From the NCBI RefSeq assembly GCF_003843835.1, contig NZ_RKQL01000004.1:69501-133500 (forward strand): a stretch of DNA of 64,000 nucleotides, given 5' to 3'. Position 1 is the stretch's first letter, and every line of letters starts with the position of its first letter. Below are positions 44,326 to 53,070 of the stretch, piece by piece. Both the position numbers and the translations under genes were made by a program. Source of the DNA: Tibeticola sediminis (lineage in GTDB: Bacteria; Pseudomonadota; Gammaproteobacteria; Burkholderiales; Burkholderiaceae_C). The notes beneath the pieces were generated by a model. It was not told the origin of the DNA. It saw only the letters and a program-made list of their open reading frames with translations, and made no database searches.

Positions 44326-46401
44326 ATGAAAGACCGCCTCAACCCCGCCCAACAACAGGCCGTGGACCACATCCACGGGCCTTGCCTGGTGCTTGCGGGG
44401 GCGGGTTCGGGCAAGACGCGGGTCATCACGCACAAGATCGCGCGGCTGATCCGCGCGGGGCTCGAGCCGCAGCGCATCGCAGCCATCACCTTCACCAACA
44501 AGGCGGCGGCCGAGATGCGCGAGCGCGCGGGCGCGCTCATCGGGCGCGAGGCGAAAAAGGTGCTGGTGTGCACCTTTCACGCGCTGGGGGTGCGCATCCT
44601 GCGCGAAGACGGCGCAGCGCTGGGGCTCAAGCCACAGTTCAGCATCCTCGACGCCGACGATGTGGTGGGCATCCTCAAAGATTGCGGCGGCACGACCGAC
44701 ACGGCCACCGCGCGGCGCTGGGCCTGGGGCATCAGCCGCTGGAAGAACGAAGGGCTCAACGCCGCGCGAGCGGCAGCCGCGGCCCGCGACGAGAGCGAGC
44801 GCCAACTCGCCGCGCTGATGGCGCGCTACGAGGAGCGGCTGGCCGCCTACCAGAGCATCGATTTCGACGACCTGATCGGCTGGCCGCTCAAGCTGCTGCG
44901 CGAGCACGCGACGGTGCGACAGAAATGGCAGGCGGCGCTGGGTCATGTGCTGGTGGACGAATACCAGGACACGAACGCGAGCCAGTACGAGCTGCTCAAA
45001 CTGCTGGTGGGCCACCCCGAACGGGCCGAAGCTCGTTTCACCGCCGTGGGCGACGACGACCAGAGCATCTACGGCTGGCGCGGCGCAACGCTGGACAACC
45101 TCAAGAAGCTGCCGCAGGACTTTCCCGCGCTCAAGGTCATCAAGCTCGAACAGAACTACCGCTCGACCAGCGCGATCCTGCGCGCGGCCAACCACGTCAT
45201 CGGCCCCAACCCCAAGCTGTTTCCGAAGACGCTGTATTCCGAGCTGGGCGAGGGCGAACCGGTGCGCGTGGTCGATGCCGACACCGAGGAACACGAGGCC
45301 GAGCGGGCGGTGGCGCGCATCCTCTCGCTGCGCGAAACCTCGCCGCACCGCGACTGGCGCGACTTCGCCATCCTCTACCGCGCCAACCACATGGCCAAGC
45401 CTTTCGAAAAGGCGCTGCGCCGCGCGAATATTCCGTACAAGGTGTCGGGCGGCACGAGCTTTTTCGACCGCGCCGAAATCCGCGATCTGTGCGCCTGGTT
45501 CCGCCTGTGGGCCAACGAGGACGACGACCCCGCCTTTCTGCGCGCGGCCACGACACCGAAGCGCGGCATCGGCCACCAGACGCTCGCCACCCTGGGCGAG
45601 TTCGCGAGCCGCTACCGGCTGAGCCTGTTTGGCGCGCTGTTTTCGGGCAGCCTGGCCAGCGTGCTGTCGCCGCGCACGGTCGCCACGCTGCACGACTTCG
45701 GCCGCACCGTCAACGAGCTGCAGTACCGCGCGCGCCACACGGTCGGGGCCGAAGCCGCGCGGCGTTTCCTCGACGACTGGCTGCAGGCCATCGGCTACGA
45801 GCGCTACCTCTACGATAGCGAGGACAGCGAGGCGGTCGCCGCGGCGCGCTGGGGCAACGTCATCGACTTCTGCGACTGGATGGCCAAGCGCTGCGGCGGC
45901 GAAATCGACGACGAGGCTGGCGTGCACCTGGCCAGCGAAGCCAAGTCGGTGCTGGAGGTGGCGCAGACCCTGGCGCTCATCTCCACGCTCTCCGAGCGCG
46001 AGCAGGACCGCGACGTGGTCACGCTCTCGACCCTGCACGCGGCCAAGGGCCTGGAGTGGCCGCATGTGCAGCTCGTCGGCGTCAACGAAGGGCTGCTGCC
46101 CTTCAAACCCGGCGACGCCGCCGAGGCCGAGCCCGACAGCGCCGCCGCGCTCGACCACGCCCAACGCTTGCAGGAAGAACGCCGCCTCATGTATGTGGGC
46201 ATCACGCGCGCGCAACGCACGCTCACCGTGAGCTACACGCGCCGACGCAAGAGAGGCCGCGAGAGCGTGCCCGTGGCGCCCAGCCGCTTCATCGCCGAAA
46301 TGGCGCTCGACGCGAAGACCTCGCGCGAGGACCCGCGTGAGAAACTCAAAGCCTTGCGCGCCGAGTTCGCGCGCCGCGCCCAAGCGAGCCAAACGCCATG
46401 A
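44326..46401 (+). CDS. rep: ATP-dependent DNA helicase, UvrD/Rep family (Rep type)
   Basis: 3'-5' superfamily 1A helicase, 691 residues. Motif I VLAGAGSGKTRVITHKIARL, motif Ia ITFTNKAAAEMRERA, motif II VLVDEYQDTNASQYELL, motif III AVGDDDQSIYGWRGA, motif IV EQNYRSTSAILRAANHVI, motif V LSTLHAAKGLEW and motif VI MYVGITRAQRTLTVSYTRRR. Start MKDRLNPAQQQAVDHI and overall length fit Rep rather than UvrD or PcrA. The stop overlaps the start of the next small exported protein. Confidence 0.93.
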   Translation: MKDRLNPAQQQAVDHIHGPCLVLAGAGSGKTRVITHKIARLIRAGLEPQRIAAITFTNKAAAEMRERAGALIGREAKKVLVCTFHALGVRILREDGAALGLKPQFSILDADDVVGILKDCGGTTDTATARRWAWGISRWKNEGLNAARAAAAARDESERQLAALMARYEERLAAYQSIDFDDLIGWPLKLLREHATVRQKWQAALGHVLVDEYQDTNASQYELLKLLVGHPERAEARFTAVGDDDQSIYGWRGATLDNLKKLPQDFPALKVIKLEQNYRSTSAILRAANHVIGPNPKLFPKTLYSELGEGEPVRVVDADTEEHEAERAVARILSLRETSPHRDWRDFAILYRANHMAKPFEKALRRANIPYKVSGGTSFFDRAEIRDLCAWFRLWANEDDDPAFLRAATTPKRGIGHQTLATLGEFASRYRLSLFGALFSGSLASVLSPRTVATLHDFGRTVNELQYRARHTVGAEAARRFLDDWLQAIGYERYLYDSEDSEAVAAARWGNVIDFCDWMAKRCGGEIDDEAGVHLASEAKSVLEVAQTLALISTLSEREQDRDVVTLSTLHAAKGLEWPHVQLVGVNEGLLPFKPGDAAEAEPDSAAALDHAQRLQEERRLMYVGITRAQRTLTVSYTRRRKRGRESVPVAPSRFIAEMALDAKTSREDPREKLKALRAEFARRAQASQTP

Positions 46402-46886
46402 ATGCGCTCTACAAACGCCTGCGAATTGCTCCGTTTTTAATAGCTATATCGCTCCATTTCACGCTGGCATACGGCCAAAATCAGCCTCAACCCGGCCCCG
46501 ATGACGCCGCAGCCGCCTGCGCCGACCCCCGGGCGCTGAGCGCCGCGCATTTTTACGGCCGCTGGGATGTCTATTGGCTCGACGCCCCCAGCGCGCAAGC
46601 CCCGGCGACGCCCGCGGCCGAGTTGCGCCTCGGGCCCAACCCGGAGCACCCCGACAGCGTGCGCGGCACGCTGCACGCCGGCGGCGAAACCGCCTGGATC
46701 GCGGGCGACGTCGACGAGGACGGGGACTTTGCGCTCGAGCAATCCGCCGACGGAACCCACATCGACGCCACCTGGATCGGGCCCTTCACCGAGGGCAGCT
46801 GCGCGCACGAAGCCCGCGGCATCTGGACCCGCGCGACCGACGGCCTCCAGCGTCCGTACCTGCTGCGCCAGCGGCGCGCCTGGTAG
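46398..46886 (+). CDS. exported hypothetical protein whose signal peptide is encoded by an RC repeat
   Basis: Protein of 162 residues, ATG 46398 overlapping the rep stop. Residues 1-27 make a signal peptide (MNALYKRLRIAPFLIAISLH..LAYGQ), of which codons 13-28 are RC repeat sequence. The mature part contains HFYGRWDVYWLD, a lipocalin-like strand pattern (ELRLGPNPEHPDSVRGTLHA, AWIAGDVDEDGDFALEQSAD) and a conserved-looking EARGIWTRATDG. No family is recognised. Confidence 0.65.
   Translation: MNALYKRLRIAPFLIAISLHFTLAYGQNQPQPGPDDAAAACADPRALSAAHFYGRWDVYWLDAPSAQAPATPAAELRLGPNPEHPDSVRGTLHAGGETAWIAGDVDEDGDFALEQSADGTHIDATWIGPFTEGSCAHEARGIWTRATDGLQRPYLLRQRRAW
46434..46482 (+). repeat. RC dispersed repeat, copy 4, coding for a signal peptide
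   Basis: TTTTTAATAGC..CCATTTCACGCTGGCATACGGCCAAAA. Translated as FLIAISLHFTLAYGQN, in the same frame as copy 2 (both give IA...HFT). Confidence 0.8.
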
Positions 46887-46918
46887 ACGTCAACGCGCAA
46901 CGCACCCACGGCCCCGCC

Positions 46919-48157
46919 ATGTCTGCACCGGCTGCCCCGTCGTTCTCGGCCACCCTCTTGGCCACCTTGCCGGCCGCCTTCTCGGCAACCCGCGGGCTCG
47001 CGCGCGCCGGCCTGCTCGCGGCCGCCGGCGTCGCGGCCTTTGCGGCGGCGGCCGAGCCCGCGTCGAGCTGGACCGCCTGCGCCGCGCTGGTCCAGGACGC
47101 CGAGCGCCTTGCCTGCTACGACGCCTGGGCACAGGCGCAACGGCAGGACCTCGCACAAGCCGCCTCCGCAACCGCGCCGGCCTCGGCCAGCGCACCTCCT
47201 TCGACCGACGCCCCGCCCAGCCCCGCGCCCGCCGTGGCCCGGGCGGGCGCAGACGGCTCGCAGGCCGAGCCACCGGCGCTGGTCGTGCGGCTCGTCCCCG
47301 GCGAAGGCTGCCGCAACCCGGCGTATTCGGAGCTGTCGCGCTTCTGGGAGCTCGAAGCCGGCAGCAGCTGCGATACCTTCGGTTTGCGCGGCTACCGGCC
47401 AGTGAGCCTGTCGGTGATTGCGTCCGATTCGGTCAACACCCAGCCGACTTCGGGCAACCCGCTCAACAACGCCGCCACGCCGCTGCCCTACCGCCGCAGT
47501 GAGATGCGCATCCAGCTCTCGGTGCGCACCAAACTCGCGCAGGGCCTGTTGACGCATGGCGAGACGACGCGGCGGGATTCGCTCTGGTTTGCCTACACGC
47601 AGCAGTCCTACTGGCAGTTGTTCAACGGGCCGCTGTCGCGCCCATTTCGCAACACCGATCACGAGCCCGAGCTGATCTATGTCTACCCCCTGGACGCACC
47701 ATTGCCGCGCGGCTGGCGGCTGCGCTACGGCGGCGTGGGCGTGGTGCATCAGTCCAACGGCCAGAGCCTGCCGCTGTCACGCAGCTGGAACCGCGTCTAC
47801 CTCATGGCCGGAGCCGAGCTGGAAAACCGCTGGCGCGTGCAACTGCGGGGCTGGCAGCGCCTGCCCGAGCCGCGCGAAACCGACGACAACCCCGACATCG
47901 CCGACGACATCGGCCGCGGTGAGCTGCAAGTCCATTGGAACGCCGACGCGCGCAACGGCTTTGGCCTCACGCTGCGCCATTCGCTGCGCACGACCGCGCA
48001 CGGCTCCACGCGGCTCGAGTGGCTGCACCGCGTCGGCGCCGAAGACAGCCGGCTGCGCTTTCATGTACAGCTCTTCAGCGGCTACGGCGACAGCCTGCTC
48101 GACTTCAACCGCCGCCGCACCGTGCTCTCGGTGGGCATGAGCCTGGTGGATTTTTGA
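46919..48157 (+). CDS. pldA: outer-membrane phospholipase A
   Basis: Calcium-dependent OMPLA that hydrolyses phospholipids in the outer membrane; 412 residues. After a signal region comes a long Ala/Pro-rich linker (to about residue 120), then the 12-strand barrel. Active-site His-Ser are H277 and S279 in VVHQSNGQSLPLSRSWNRVY, with the catalytic Asn in SRSWNR. FAYTQQSYWQLFN and the final strands RTVLSVGMSLVDF (C-terminal Phe) match the family. The linker makes it longer than the E. coli enzyme (289 residues). Confidence 0.9.
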   Translation: MSAPAAPSFSATLLATLPAAFSATRGLARAGLLAAAGVAAFAAAAEPASSWTACAALVQDAERLACYDAWAQAQRQDLAQAASATAPASASAPPSTDAPPSPAPAVARAGADGSQAEPPALVVRLVPGEGCRNPAYSELSRFWELEAGSSCDTFGLRGYRPVSLSVIASDSVNTQPTSGNPLNNAATPLPYRRSEMRIQLSVRTKLAQGLLTHGETTRRDSLWFAYTQQSYWQLFNGPLSRPFRNTDHEPELIYVYPLDAPLPRGWRLRYGGVGVVHQSNGQSLPLSRSWNRVYLMAGAELENRWRVQLRGWQRLPEPRETDDNPDIADDIGRGELQVHWNADARNGFGLTLRHSLRTTAHGSTRLEWLHRVGAEDSRLRFHVQLFSGYGDSLLDFNRRRTVLSVGMSLVDF

Positions 48158-48214
48158 GCTTGCACGCACAATCTGATCCAACGTGATTCAACCCGGTTTT
48201 TTTAGGGACGCTCG

Positions 48215-48541
48215 ATGATCTACAAATTCAAATCCTCCGCCAGCGGCGACGTCATCATGCTCAAGCCCAACGCCGAGCAGGTGCTCGCGCTCATCGGCAA
48301 AACGCCGTCGCCGCAAGGCATCATCACGGTCGAACAGTTGCCCGAGGCGATCGCTGCGCTCGAAGCCGCGTTGGCCAACCCCGAGCTCGCGACTCAGGAG
48401 TCGCCCGCGACGGACGAAGGCACGCCCAAGGACAGCGCCGAGCGCGCCGACCCGGTGCTGCTGCGTCAGCGCATCGTGCCCTTCCTCGATTTGCTGCGCC
48501 GCAGCCTCGAGGCCGAAGCGCCGGTCGTCTGGGGCGTTTGA
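48215..48541 (+). CDS. DUF1840 family protein
   Basis: Protein of 108 residues: MIYKFKSSASGDVIMLKPNA EQVLALIGKTPSPQGIITVE QLPEAIAALEAA, the DUF1840 signature, ending VLLRQRIVPFLDLLRRSLEA EAPVVWGV. Function unknown; common in betaproteobacteria. Cytosolic; no signal peptide. Confidence 0.88.
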   Translation: MIYKFKSSASGDVIMLKPNAEQVLALIGKTPSPQGIITVEQLPEAIAALEAALANPELATQESPATDEGTPKDSAERADPVLLRQRIVPFLDLLRRSLEAEAPVVWGV

Positions 48542-48568
48542 TTTCTTAAACCCTCCATCCTTCCAAAC

Positions 48569-49177
48569 ATGAAGCTCCTCACTGCACCATCCCGCTCCCG
48601 CCTCCAACCCCGCATGACGCAGCGCGCGCTCGCGCTCGGCTTTGCCGCGTTGCTGCCGCTCGTGGCCCAAGCGCAAAACCCCGATGAAGCCTTGCAGGAT
48701 GAAGCGCGCAAAGTCGCCATGAGCCTGCCGCCCAAGCTGCTCGCCGCTCTGCAGGCCGAAATCAAGCAGTCCGGCCCCGAGGGGGCGATTCCCGTCTGCC
48801 GCGACTTGGCGCCCAAGATGGCCGCTGAAGCGATGGAAAAAACCGGTTGGAAGATCCGCCGCGTCAGCCTCAAGACCCGCAACGAGCAGCGCGCCACCCC
48901 CGACGCCTGGGAGCGCGCCGCGCTCGAAGAGTTCGAACGTCGCGCTGCAGCCGGCACGCCGGCCGGCGAACTCGAAAAAGGCGAACGCGTGGGCAACGAA
49001 TACCGTTACGTCAAAGCGCTGCCCACGCAAAAGCTCTGCCTGCAGTGCCACGGCCCGGTCGAGTCACTCAGCCCCGCCGTGCGCGAAACCCTGGCCAAGT
49101 ACTACCCCAACGACCACGGCACCGGCTTCAGCGAAGGCCAAATCCGCGGCGCCGTGAGCGTACGCAAGCCGCTTTGA
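48569..49177 (+). CDS. DUF3365 (Tll0287-like) putative c-type haem protein
   Basis: Exported protein of 202 residues; an internal ATG at 48614 gives a cleaner signal peptide (MTQRALALGFAALLPLVAQA) and may be the true start. The domain (AIPVCRDLAPKMAAEAMEKT GWKIRRVSLKTRNE..ATPDAWE) ends with KLCLQCHGP, where C157-x-x-C-H would bind c-type haem covalently, and HGTGFSEGQIRGAVSVRKPL. In related proteins this domain is a redox or gas sensor. An R1 repeat starts directly after the stop. Confidence 0.85.
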   Translation: MKLLTAPSRSRLQPRMTQRALALGFAALLPLVAQAQNPDEALQDEARKVAMSLPPKLLAALQAEIKQSGPEGAIPVCRDLAPKMAAEAMEKTGWKIRRVSLKTRNEQRATPDAWERAALEEFERRAAAGTPAGELEKGERVGNEYRYVKALPTQKLCLQCHGPVESLSPAVRETLAKYYPNDHGTGFSEGQIRGAVSVRKPL

Positions 49178-49186
49178 GGCAACGCT

Positions 49187-49353
49187 AAGGCAACGCTGAA
49201 TAAGTTCCCGTGATGGCGCGCGCCCGGCCGCGGGATGGGATGCGAGGCGCAAACCGAGACAATAGCCGCAGCTATGGCGAGGATTTGCAACGAAGCAGAC
49301 CGCCCGCAGCCGGGATGCGCGACGCGCGGGGGACTTGTTCAGCGTTGCCCTAA
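49187..49353. repeat. R1 repeat, full copy 3
   Basis: AAGGCAACGCTGAATAAGTT to GACTTGTTCAGCGTTGCCCTA. Preceded by an extra AGGCAACGCT (49177-49186), a stub of another end. The internal palindrome is partly changed (GAGACAATAGCCGCAGCTAT). Lies between convergent genes. Confidence 0.85.
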
Positions 49354-49395
49354 ACCAGTCCCTCGCGCGCCGCGCAGGGCGCGTTCAGCGCGGCA

Positions 49396-50652
49396 TTACC
49401 GATAGCTGCGCGCGTCCTCGATGACCTTGCCGTCGTTGGGCAGGCTGCCGGGCGCGAGCACTTCGACCTCGCCGCGTAGCTTGGTCACGTCGCGGATGGC
49501 CTCGGCCACGCGGGGCACCAGGCTGTCGGGGCCGCTGCAGGCGGTCTCAACCTGCAGCGTCATGGTGTCGTTGGCCATTTCACCGCGCACCACGAGGCGG
49601 GCGCGCAGGATTTCGGGAAAGCGCCGCGCAATCTCGGCCACCTGCGAGGGGTGGACGAACATGCCGCGCACCTTGGTGGTCTGGTCGGCCCGGCCCATCC
49701 AGCCCCGGATGCGCAGATTGGTGCGGCCGGTGGGGCAGGTGCCGGGCAGCACGGCGGAGAGGTCGCCGGTGCCAAAGCGGATCAGCGGATAGTCCGGGTT
49801 GAGCGTGGTCACGACCACCTCGCCGACCTCGCCCTCGGGCACGGGGTCGCCGGTGCCGGGGCGCACGATCTCGACGATCACCCCTTCGTCGACCACCAGC
49901 CCTTCGCGCGCGGCGGTTTCATAGGCGATGAGCCCGAGGTCGGCGGTGGCGTAGCACTGGTAGCCGGTGACGCCGCGCTCGGCGAACCAGTCGCGCAAGC
50001 TCGGCGGAAAGGCCTCGCCGCCGAACATGGCTTTCTTCACGCTGGGCAGCGCCACGCCGAGTTCGGCGGCCTTTTCCAGAATGATGCGCAAAAAGCTCGG
50101 CGTGCCGATGTAGCCCGCGGGTTTGAGCTGCGCCATCGCCTGCACCTGCTGCTCGGTCTGGCCGGTGCCGCCGGGAAACACCGTGCAGCCCAGCGCGTGG
50201 GCGCCGGTTTCCATCATCGAACCCGCGGGCACGAAGTGGTAGCTGAAGCTGTTGTGGATGAGTTCACCGCGCCGAAAACCCGCCGCGAAGATGGCGCGCG
50301 CCATGCGCCAATAGTCGGCCCCGCGGCCCTCGGGCTCGTAGATCGGGCCGGGGCTGGCGAACACCCGCGGCATCGCCGGCCCGAAGCCGATCGTCGCAAA
50401 GCCGCCGAACACGTCGCCCCCGGCCTCGCGCGCCGCAGCCTGCGCCTCGAGCAGTTCATGCTTGCGCACCACCGGCAGCTTCGCCAGCGCCTCGCGCGAG
50501 CGGATCGCCTCCGGGTCCACCCCGCGCAGCGCCGCCGCAAAAGCCCCCGCGCGCTGCTGCGCATGGGCGATTTGCGCGGGCAGCGCGGCCAACAGCGTGG
50601 CCTCGCGCGCGGCGGGGTCGCGGCATTCCAGCGCGTCGTAAAACTCACTCAT
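49396..50652 (-). CDS. PaaK-like phenylacetate--CoA ligase family protein
   Basis: AMP-forming acyl-CoA ligase of the phenylacetate--CoA ligase branch; 418 residues from ATG 50652. Motifs: AALRGVDPEAIRSREALAKL PVVRKHELLE, SFSYHFVPAGSMMETGAHAL, FPGGTGQTEQQVQAM, FGGEAFPPSLRDWF, YATADLGLIAYE, RFGTGDLSAV and the C-terminal DQTTKVRGMFVHPSQV. The P-loop is replaced by the PGGTGQTE form usual in this subgroup. Last gene of the ABC-transporter operon; probably activates the imported acid. Confidence 0.88.
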   Translation of the reverse strand: MSEFYDALECRDPAAREATLLAALPAQIAHAQQRAGAFAAALRGVDPEAIRSREALAKLPVVRKHELLEAQAAAREAGGDVFGGFATIGFGPAMPRVFASPGPIYEPEGRGADYWRMARAIFAAGFRRGELIHNSFSYHFVPAGSMMETGAHALGCTVFPGGTGQTEQQVQAMAQLKPAGYIGTPSFLRIILEKAAELGVALPSVKKAMFGGEAFPPSLRDWFAERGVTGYQCYATADLGLIAYETAAREGLVVDEGVIVEIVRPGTGDPVPEGEVGEVVVTTLNPDYPLIRFGTGDLSAVLPGTCPTGRTNLRIRGWMGRADQTTKVRGMFVHPSQVAEIARRFPEILRARLVVRGEMANDTMTLQVETACSGPDSLVPRVAEAIRDVTKLRGEVEVLAPGSLPNDGKVIEDARSYR

Positions 50653-50679
50653 CGCTTGGCTCGTCGGTTTAGTTGATCT

Positions 50680-50728
50680 ATTTTTGATAGCAATGTATGA
50701 CCGTTTGGCGCTGGGGTACGGCCAAAAA
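50680..50728 (+). repeat. RC dispersed repeat, copy 5
   Basis: ATTTTTGATAGC..ACCGTTTGGCGCTGGGGTACGG then CCAAAAAA. It occupies the gap between the livF-type and PaaK-type genes, ending 1 bp before the livF stop. Confidence 0.7.
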
Positions 50729-50729
50729 A

Positions 50730-51539
50730 TCAGGCCAGCCAACGCTTACGGCGCTTGTAGCTCTTGACGTCGCGGAAGCTCTTGCGCTCACCGCCGCCCA
50801 TGCCGAGGTAGAACTCCTTGACGTCCTCGTTGTTCGCCAGCTCCACGGCGGGGCCGTCCATCACCACGCGGCCCGACTCCATGATGTAGCCGTAGTCCGC
50901 GTAGCGCAGCGCCATGTTGGTGTTCTGCTCGGCCAGCAGGAAGGTGACCTTTTCCTTGTCGTTGAGGTCTTTGACGATGTTGAACACCTCTTCGACGATC
51001 TGCGGCGCCAGGCCCATCGAGGGCTCGTCGAGCAGCACCACGCTGGGGTTGGCCATGAGCGCGCGGCCGATGGCGCACATTTGCTGCTCGCCGCCCGAGG
51101 TGTAGGCGGCCTGGCTGGTGCGGCGGGTCTTGAGGCGCGGGAAGTAGGTGTAGACCTTCTCGAGGTTGCGCGCGATCTCGGCCTTGTCGTGGCGGGTGTA
51201 GGCGCCGGTCAGCAGGTTTTCTTCGATCGTGAGGTGGGCGAAGCAGTGCCGGCCCTCCATCACCTGCACCACGCCGCGCTTGACCAGGTCCGCCGGTGTG
51301 AGGTTTTCGATGCGCTCACCGCGCAGCTCGATGCTGCCCTTCGTGACCTCGCCGCGCTCGCCCTTGAGCAGGTTGGAGATCGCGCGCAGCGTCGTGGTCT
51401 TGCCCGCGCCGTTGCCGCCCAGCAGCGCAACGATACCGCCTTCGGGCACCTGCAGCGACACGCCCTTGAGCACCAGGATCACATGGTTGTAGATGACCTC
51501 GATGCCGTTGACGTTGAGAACGATGGATGGTGTTTGCAT
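50730..51539 (-). CDS. livF: branched-chain-type ABC transporter ATP-binding protein (LivF)
   Basis: ATPase subunit of a HAAT-family importer, 269 residues. Walker A ALLGGNGAGKTTTLRAISNL, Q-loop VVQVMEGRHCFAHLTIEENL, signature TSGGEQQMCAIGRALM, Walker B SVVLLDEPSMGLAP and switch His replaced by Gln in LLAEQNTNMAL as is normal for LivF. The basic C-terminal tail (RDVKSYKRRKRWLA) is typical of the copy linked with acyl-CoA ligases. 149 bp of G+C-rich sequence with stem potential separates it from the binding-protein gene. Confidence 0.92.
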   Translation of the reverse strand: MQTPSIVLNVNGIEVIYNHVILVLKGVSLQVPEGGIVALLGGNGAGKTTTLRAISNLLKGERGEVTKGSIELRGERIENLTPADLVKRGVVQVMEGRHCFAHLTIEENLLTGAYTRHDKAEIARNLEKVYTYFPRLKTRRTSQAAYTSGGEQQMCAIGRALMANPSVVLLDEPSMGLAPQIVEEVFNIVKDLNDKEKVTFLLAEQNTNMALRYADYGYIMESGRVVMDGPAVELANNEDVKEFYLGMGGGERKSFRDVKSYKRRKRWLA

Positions 51540-51688
51540 GGGCTTGCCTTTCGGACCAGGTGCAAGGCCTCGACCGCGCGCCGCGCACGGCGCCCGAGGG
51601 CTTGCAGCTGCGGGCTCTCCCGCGGGGAGCCCGCGCCCGCCCGGCCCTTGCGTCGGGCCCGGCAGGCTGGAGGCGAGGCCGGTTAGGG

Positions 51689-53026
51689 TTACTTGTCGCA
51701 GTCGGACGCAGCGCGACGCTGAATCTTCTTCTCCGCCGCGTACTTGTCGGCCGCAGCGCGCACCATCGGCTTCAAGATCTGCTCATCCGCCTGATACCAG
51801 TCGGAACTCCAGACGAACTTGGTGCCATCCCAGGTGTGGATGCGCGCCCAGGCCGCGCCCATGTGGTCCTGGCAGCTCGTGGAAATCGGCCGCATCACGC
51901 CTTTGAAGCCCAGTGCGTCGAGCTTGGCCTGCGTGAGGTTGAGGTTTTCGTAGCCCCAGCGCGCCTGCTCACCGGTCATGACCTTGCCCTTGCCGAAGCG
52001 CTCTTGTGCGGCGCGCACGCCTTCGACGGCGAACATCGCGCTCATGAGGCCACGCATGTAGAGCACGTCGCCCACCTCCTCCTTCGGTCCGGTGCCTTGG
52101 CCCTTGGCATGCACTTTCTCGAGGATTTCCTTGACCACTGGGGCGTTCTTCTCGGCACCGTGCTGCATCATCACGGCGTTGTAGCCTTTGGCGCCCATGC
52201 CGACGTCTTTCACGTCGGGCTCCGCGCCGGCCCACCACACGCCGTACATCTTCTCGCGCGGGTAACCCGTGGCCTGCGCCTCCTTGAGGGCGGTGGAGTT
52301 CATCACGCCCCAGCCCCAGTTGAGCACGTAGTCGGGACGGCTCTGGCGGATCTTGAGCCAGGTGGCCTTCTGCTCCACGCCCGGGTGGGTCACCGGCAGC
52401 AGTTCGAGCTCGAAGCCGTGCATCTTCGCGCGCTCCTGCAGCAGCGGGATCGGCTCTTTGCCAAACGGGCTGTCGTGATAGACCAGCGCGATCTTCTTGC
52501 CTTTGAGCTTGTCGAAGCCACCCTCCTTCTTGGCAATGTGCTGGATCAGCACATCGGCAGCGACCCAGTAGGTACCCGCAATCGGGAAGTTCCACTTGAA
52601 GACACCGCCATCCTGCGACTCGCTGCGGCCGTAGCCCGCGGTGATCAGCGGAATCTTGTCGACGGGTGCTTTTTCCGTCAGCGCGAAGGTGATGCCGGTC
52701 GAGAGCGGCTGGAACACCGTCGCGCCGCCGTTCTTACCCTTGAGGCGCTCGTAGCACTCGACGCCGCGGTCGGTGGCATAGCCGGTTTCGCACTCTTCAA
52801 ACGACACCTTCACGCCGTTGATGCCGCCGCGCGCGTTGGTGAGCTTGAGGTAGTCGATGTAGCCATTGGCGAACGGCACCCCGTTGGGCGCGTAGGCGCC
52901 CGTGCGGTAGACGAGCGCCGGGAAGAACTGTTCCTTCGCCTGCGCGAAGGCGGCGGTCGAGCCCAGCGCCGCCGAGAATCCAGCGGCGGCGATGGCCGTG
53001 GCGAGAGCGAGTTGACGAAGCTTCAT
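51689..53026 (-). CDS. ABC transporter periplasmic substrate-binding protein (LivK-type)
   Basis: Type I periplasmic binding protein, 445 residues, larger than LivK (about 370). Signal peptide ends ALGSTAAFAQA. VYRTGAYAPNGVPFANGYID YLKLTNARGGING, then FQPLSTGITFALTEKAPVDK IPLITAGYGRSES, and GKKIALVYHDSPFGKEPIPL. This subclass accompanies acyl-CoA ligase genes and probably binds an aromatic or branched carboxylate rather than leucine; ligand unknown. Start ATG 53026 with AGGAG 6 bp upstream. Confidence 0.9.
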   Translation of the reverse strand: MKLRQLALATAIAAAGFSAALGSTAAFAQAKEQFFPALVYRTGAYAPNGVPFANGYIDYLKLTNARGGINGVKVSFEECETGYATDRGVECYERLKGKNGGATVFQPLSTGITFALTEKAPVDKIPLITAGYGRSESQDGGVFKWNFPIAGTYWVAADVLIQHIAKKEGGFDKLKGKKIALVYHDSPFGKEPIPLLQERAKMHGFELELLPVTHPGVEQKATWLKIRQSRPDYVLNWGWGVMNSTALKEAQATGYPREKMYGVWWAGAEPDVKDVGMGAKGYNAVMMQHGAEKNAPVVKEILEKVHAKGQGTGPKEEVGDVLYMRGLMSAMFAVEGVRAAQERFGKGKVMTGEQARWGYENLNLTQAKLDALGFKGVMRPISTSCQDHMGAAWARIHTWDGTKFVWSSDWYQADEQILKPMVRAAADKYAAEKKIQRRAASDCDK

Positions 53027-53070
53027 GGTGTGTCTCCTGTTGAGTGGTTGAAGCGCGGGGGAAACCGAAA

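Noticed and set aside
51540-51688. Terminator between the binding-protein gene and livF
   Set aside because: G+C-rich stem potential exists but no T run; an mRNA-processing or stabilising stem is as likely, so it is not listed separately.
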